DNA from: Spirogloea muscicola
Lineage: Eukaryota; Streptophyta; Zygnematophyceae; Spirogloeales; Spirogloeaceae
Length of the DNA stretch: 62,600 nucleotides
Reading direction: 5' to 3'
Assembly: GCA_009602725.1 (NCBI GenBank)
Contig: WELB01000051.1
Span: 131,301 to 193,900 of the forward strand
Position 1 is the stretch's first letter. Each line of letters starts with the position of its first letter. Position numbers and translations under genes: made by a program. The notes under the pieces are model-generated. The model searched no databases. It was not told the DNA's origin and saw only the letters and a list, made by a program, of their open reading frames with translations. This document shows, piece after piece, positions 62,160-62,600 of the stretch.

Positions 62160-62600
62160 CCCGTGGAACCTTGCCATTCTTGTCGGGCTGGCCCCATTGG
62201 GAGAGCCACTTCTTCGTTCGAGTGGGCGCCTGCAATGTCCGCCAAGCTCAGCTGAGGACCCAGAGCCAGAGGAGCTGCCGAGGAGCTGCCTTGGCGCCTC
62301 CTCCGCAATGGGGTCCCTCGGACGAGGCGTGTCGATCTGGTCGGCGTCCCCCTGGGAGGTGGCAAGCGGCTCCTCATGGACGTTGTCCTCACCGACAGCT
62401 TCCGGACGAAGGGCCCCATTACTTCTGAGACCGGCTACGCTGTGAAGGTAGCCGAACGGAAGAAGCTGCACAAGTACAAGGACCACCCGGCGAGTGATAC
62501 CTTTTACCCCCTGGCCATGGACATCCATGGGTGTTACGGGGGTCGGTGGTCCTCGTTACTTTCGCTGCTGGCCTCTCAAGCTGACCAGCGGCGCCGGGAG
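62160..62600 (+). pseudogene. LINE tail remnant and LINE-D C-terminal fragment
   Basis: CCATTCTTGTCGGGCTGGCC (62,173-62,192) is a tail-like piece. From 62,305 the LINE-D frame reads RRVDLVGVPLGGGKRLLMDV, VLTDSFRTKGPITSETGYAV, ERKKLHKYKDHPASDTFYPL, MDIHGCYGGRWSSLL and runs off the window. Here the candidate catalytic aspartate (LLMDVV) is intact, unlike the copy at 15,990. Confidence 0.65.

Overview
The window looks like nuclear DNA of a green plant lineage, most likely a green alga. Supporting signs are a GC-rich, intron-bearing J-domain gene with a plant-type telo-box upstream, chromodomain Ty3/gypsy retrotransposons primed by initiator tRNA-Met, a degraded mitochondrial insert with bacterial-type tRNAs and a nad6 end, and a fragment of plastid atpA. 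No prokaryotic operons, CRISPR arrays or rRNA genes are visible. Roughly four fifths of the sequence is nested, mostly dead retrotransposon DNA.

Layout. 1-1,830: 3' ends of non-LTR retrotransposons (here called LINE-A, B, C, D). 2,019-3,238: telo-box and a three-exon J-domain membrane protein gene, the best host gene. 4,660-5,760: AT-rich mitochondrial insert (tRNA-Ser, tRNA-Gly, nad6 end, tRNA fragments). 6,200-8,870: LINE fragments in both orientations plus two fold-back structures. 9,470-14,569: unassigned DNA and solo or partial LTRs. 14,570-24,827: gypsy element E1 (LTR, gag, protease, RT, RNase H, integrase, chromodomain, LTR), interrupted by one LINE and three solo LTRs. 24,828-27,973: Q, a decayed gypsy copy in permuted order. 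27,974-41,087: element E2, split by a second gypsy family (R, 30,949-38,569). 41,088-46,339: minus-strand E3. 46,347-53,320: solo LTR, LINE remnants, a minus-strand family-4 element with its duplication intact, and E4, whose 408-codon integrase frame is the best preserved in the window. 53,541-59,040: host-like DNA with F-box/leucine-rich-repeat sequences, including a large inverted repeat centred near 57,751. 59,050-62,600: more LINE fragments.

The insertions can be ordered in time because 5-bp target duplications and empty sites in sister copies survive. Two patterns go beyond ordinary annotation: one hairpin plus purine/pyrimidine module is shared by all five LTR families, and one GGGCTGGC-type 3' hairpin is shared by the LINE tails. 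LTR family names (LTR-1 to LTR-5) and LINE names are local to this report. All coding calls come from reading motifs by eye; no alignment or database search was run.
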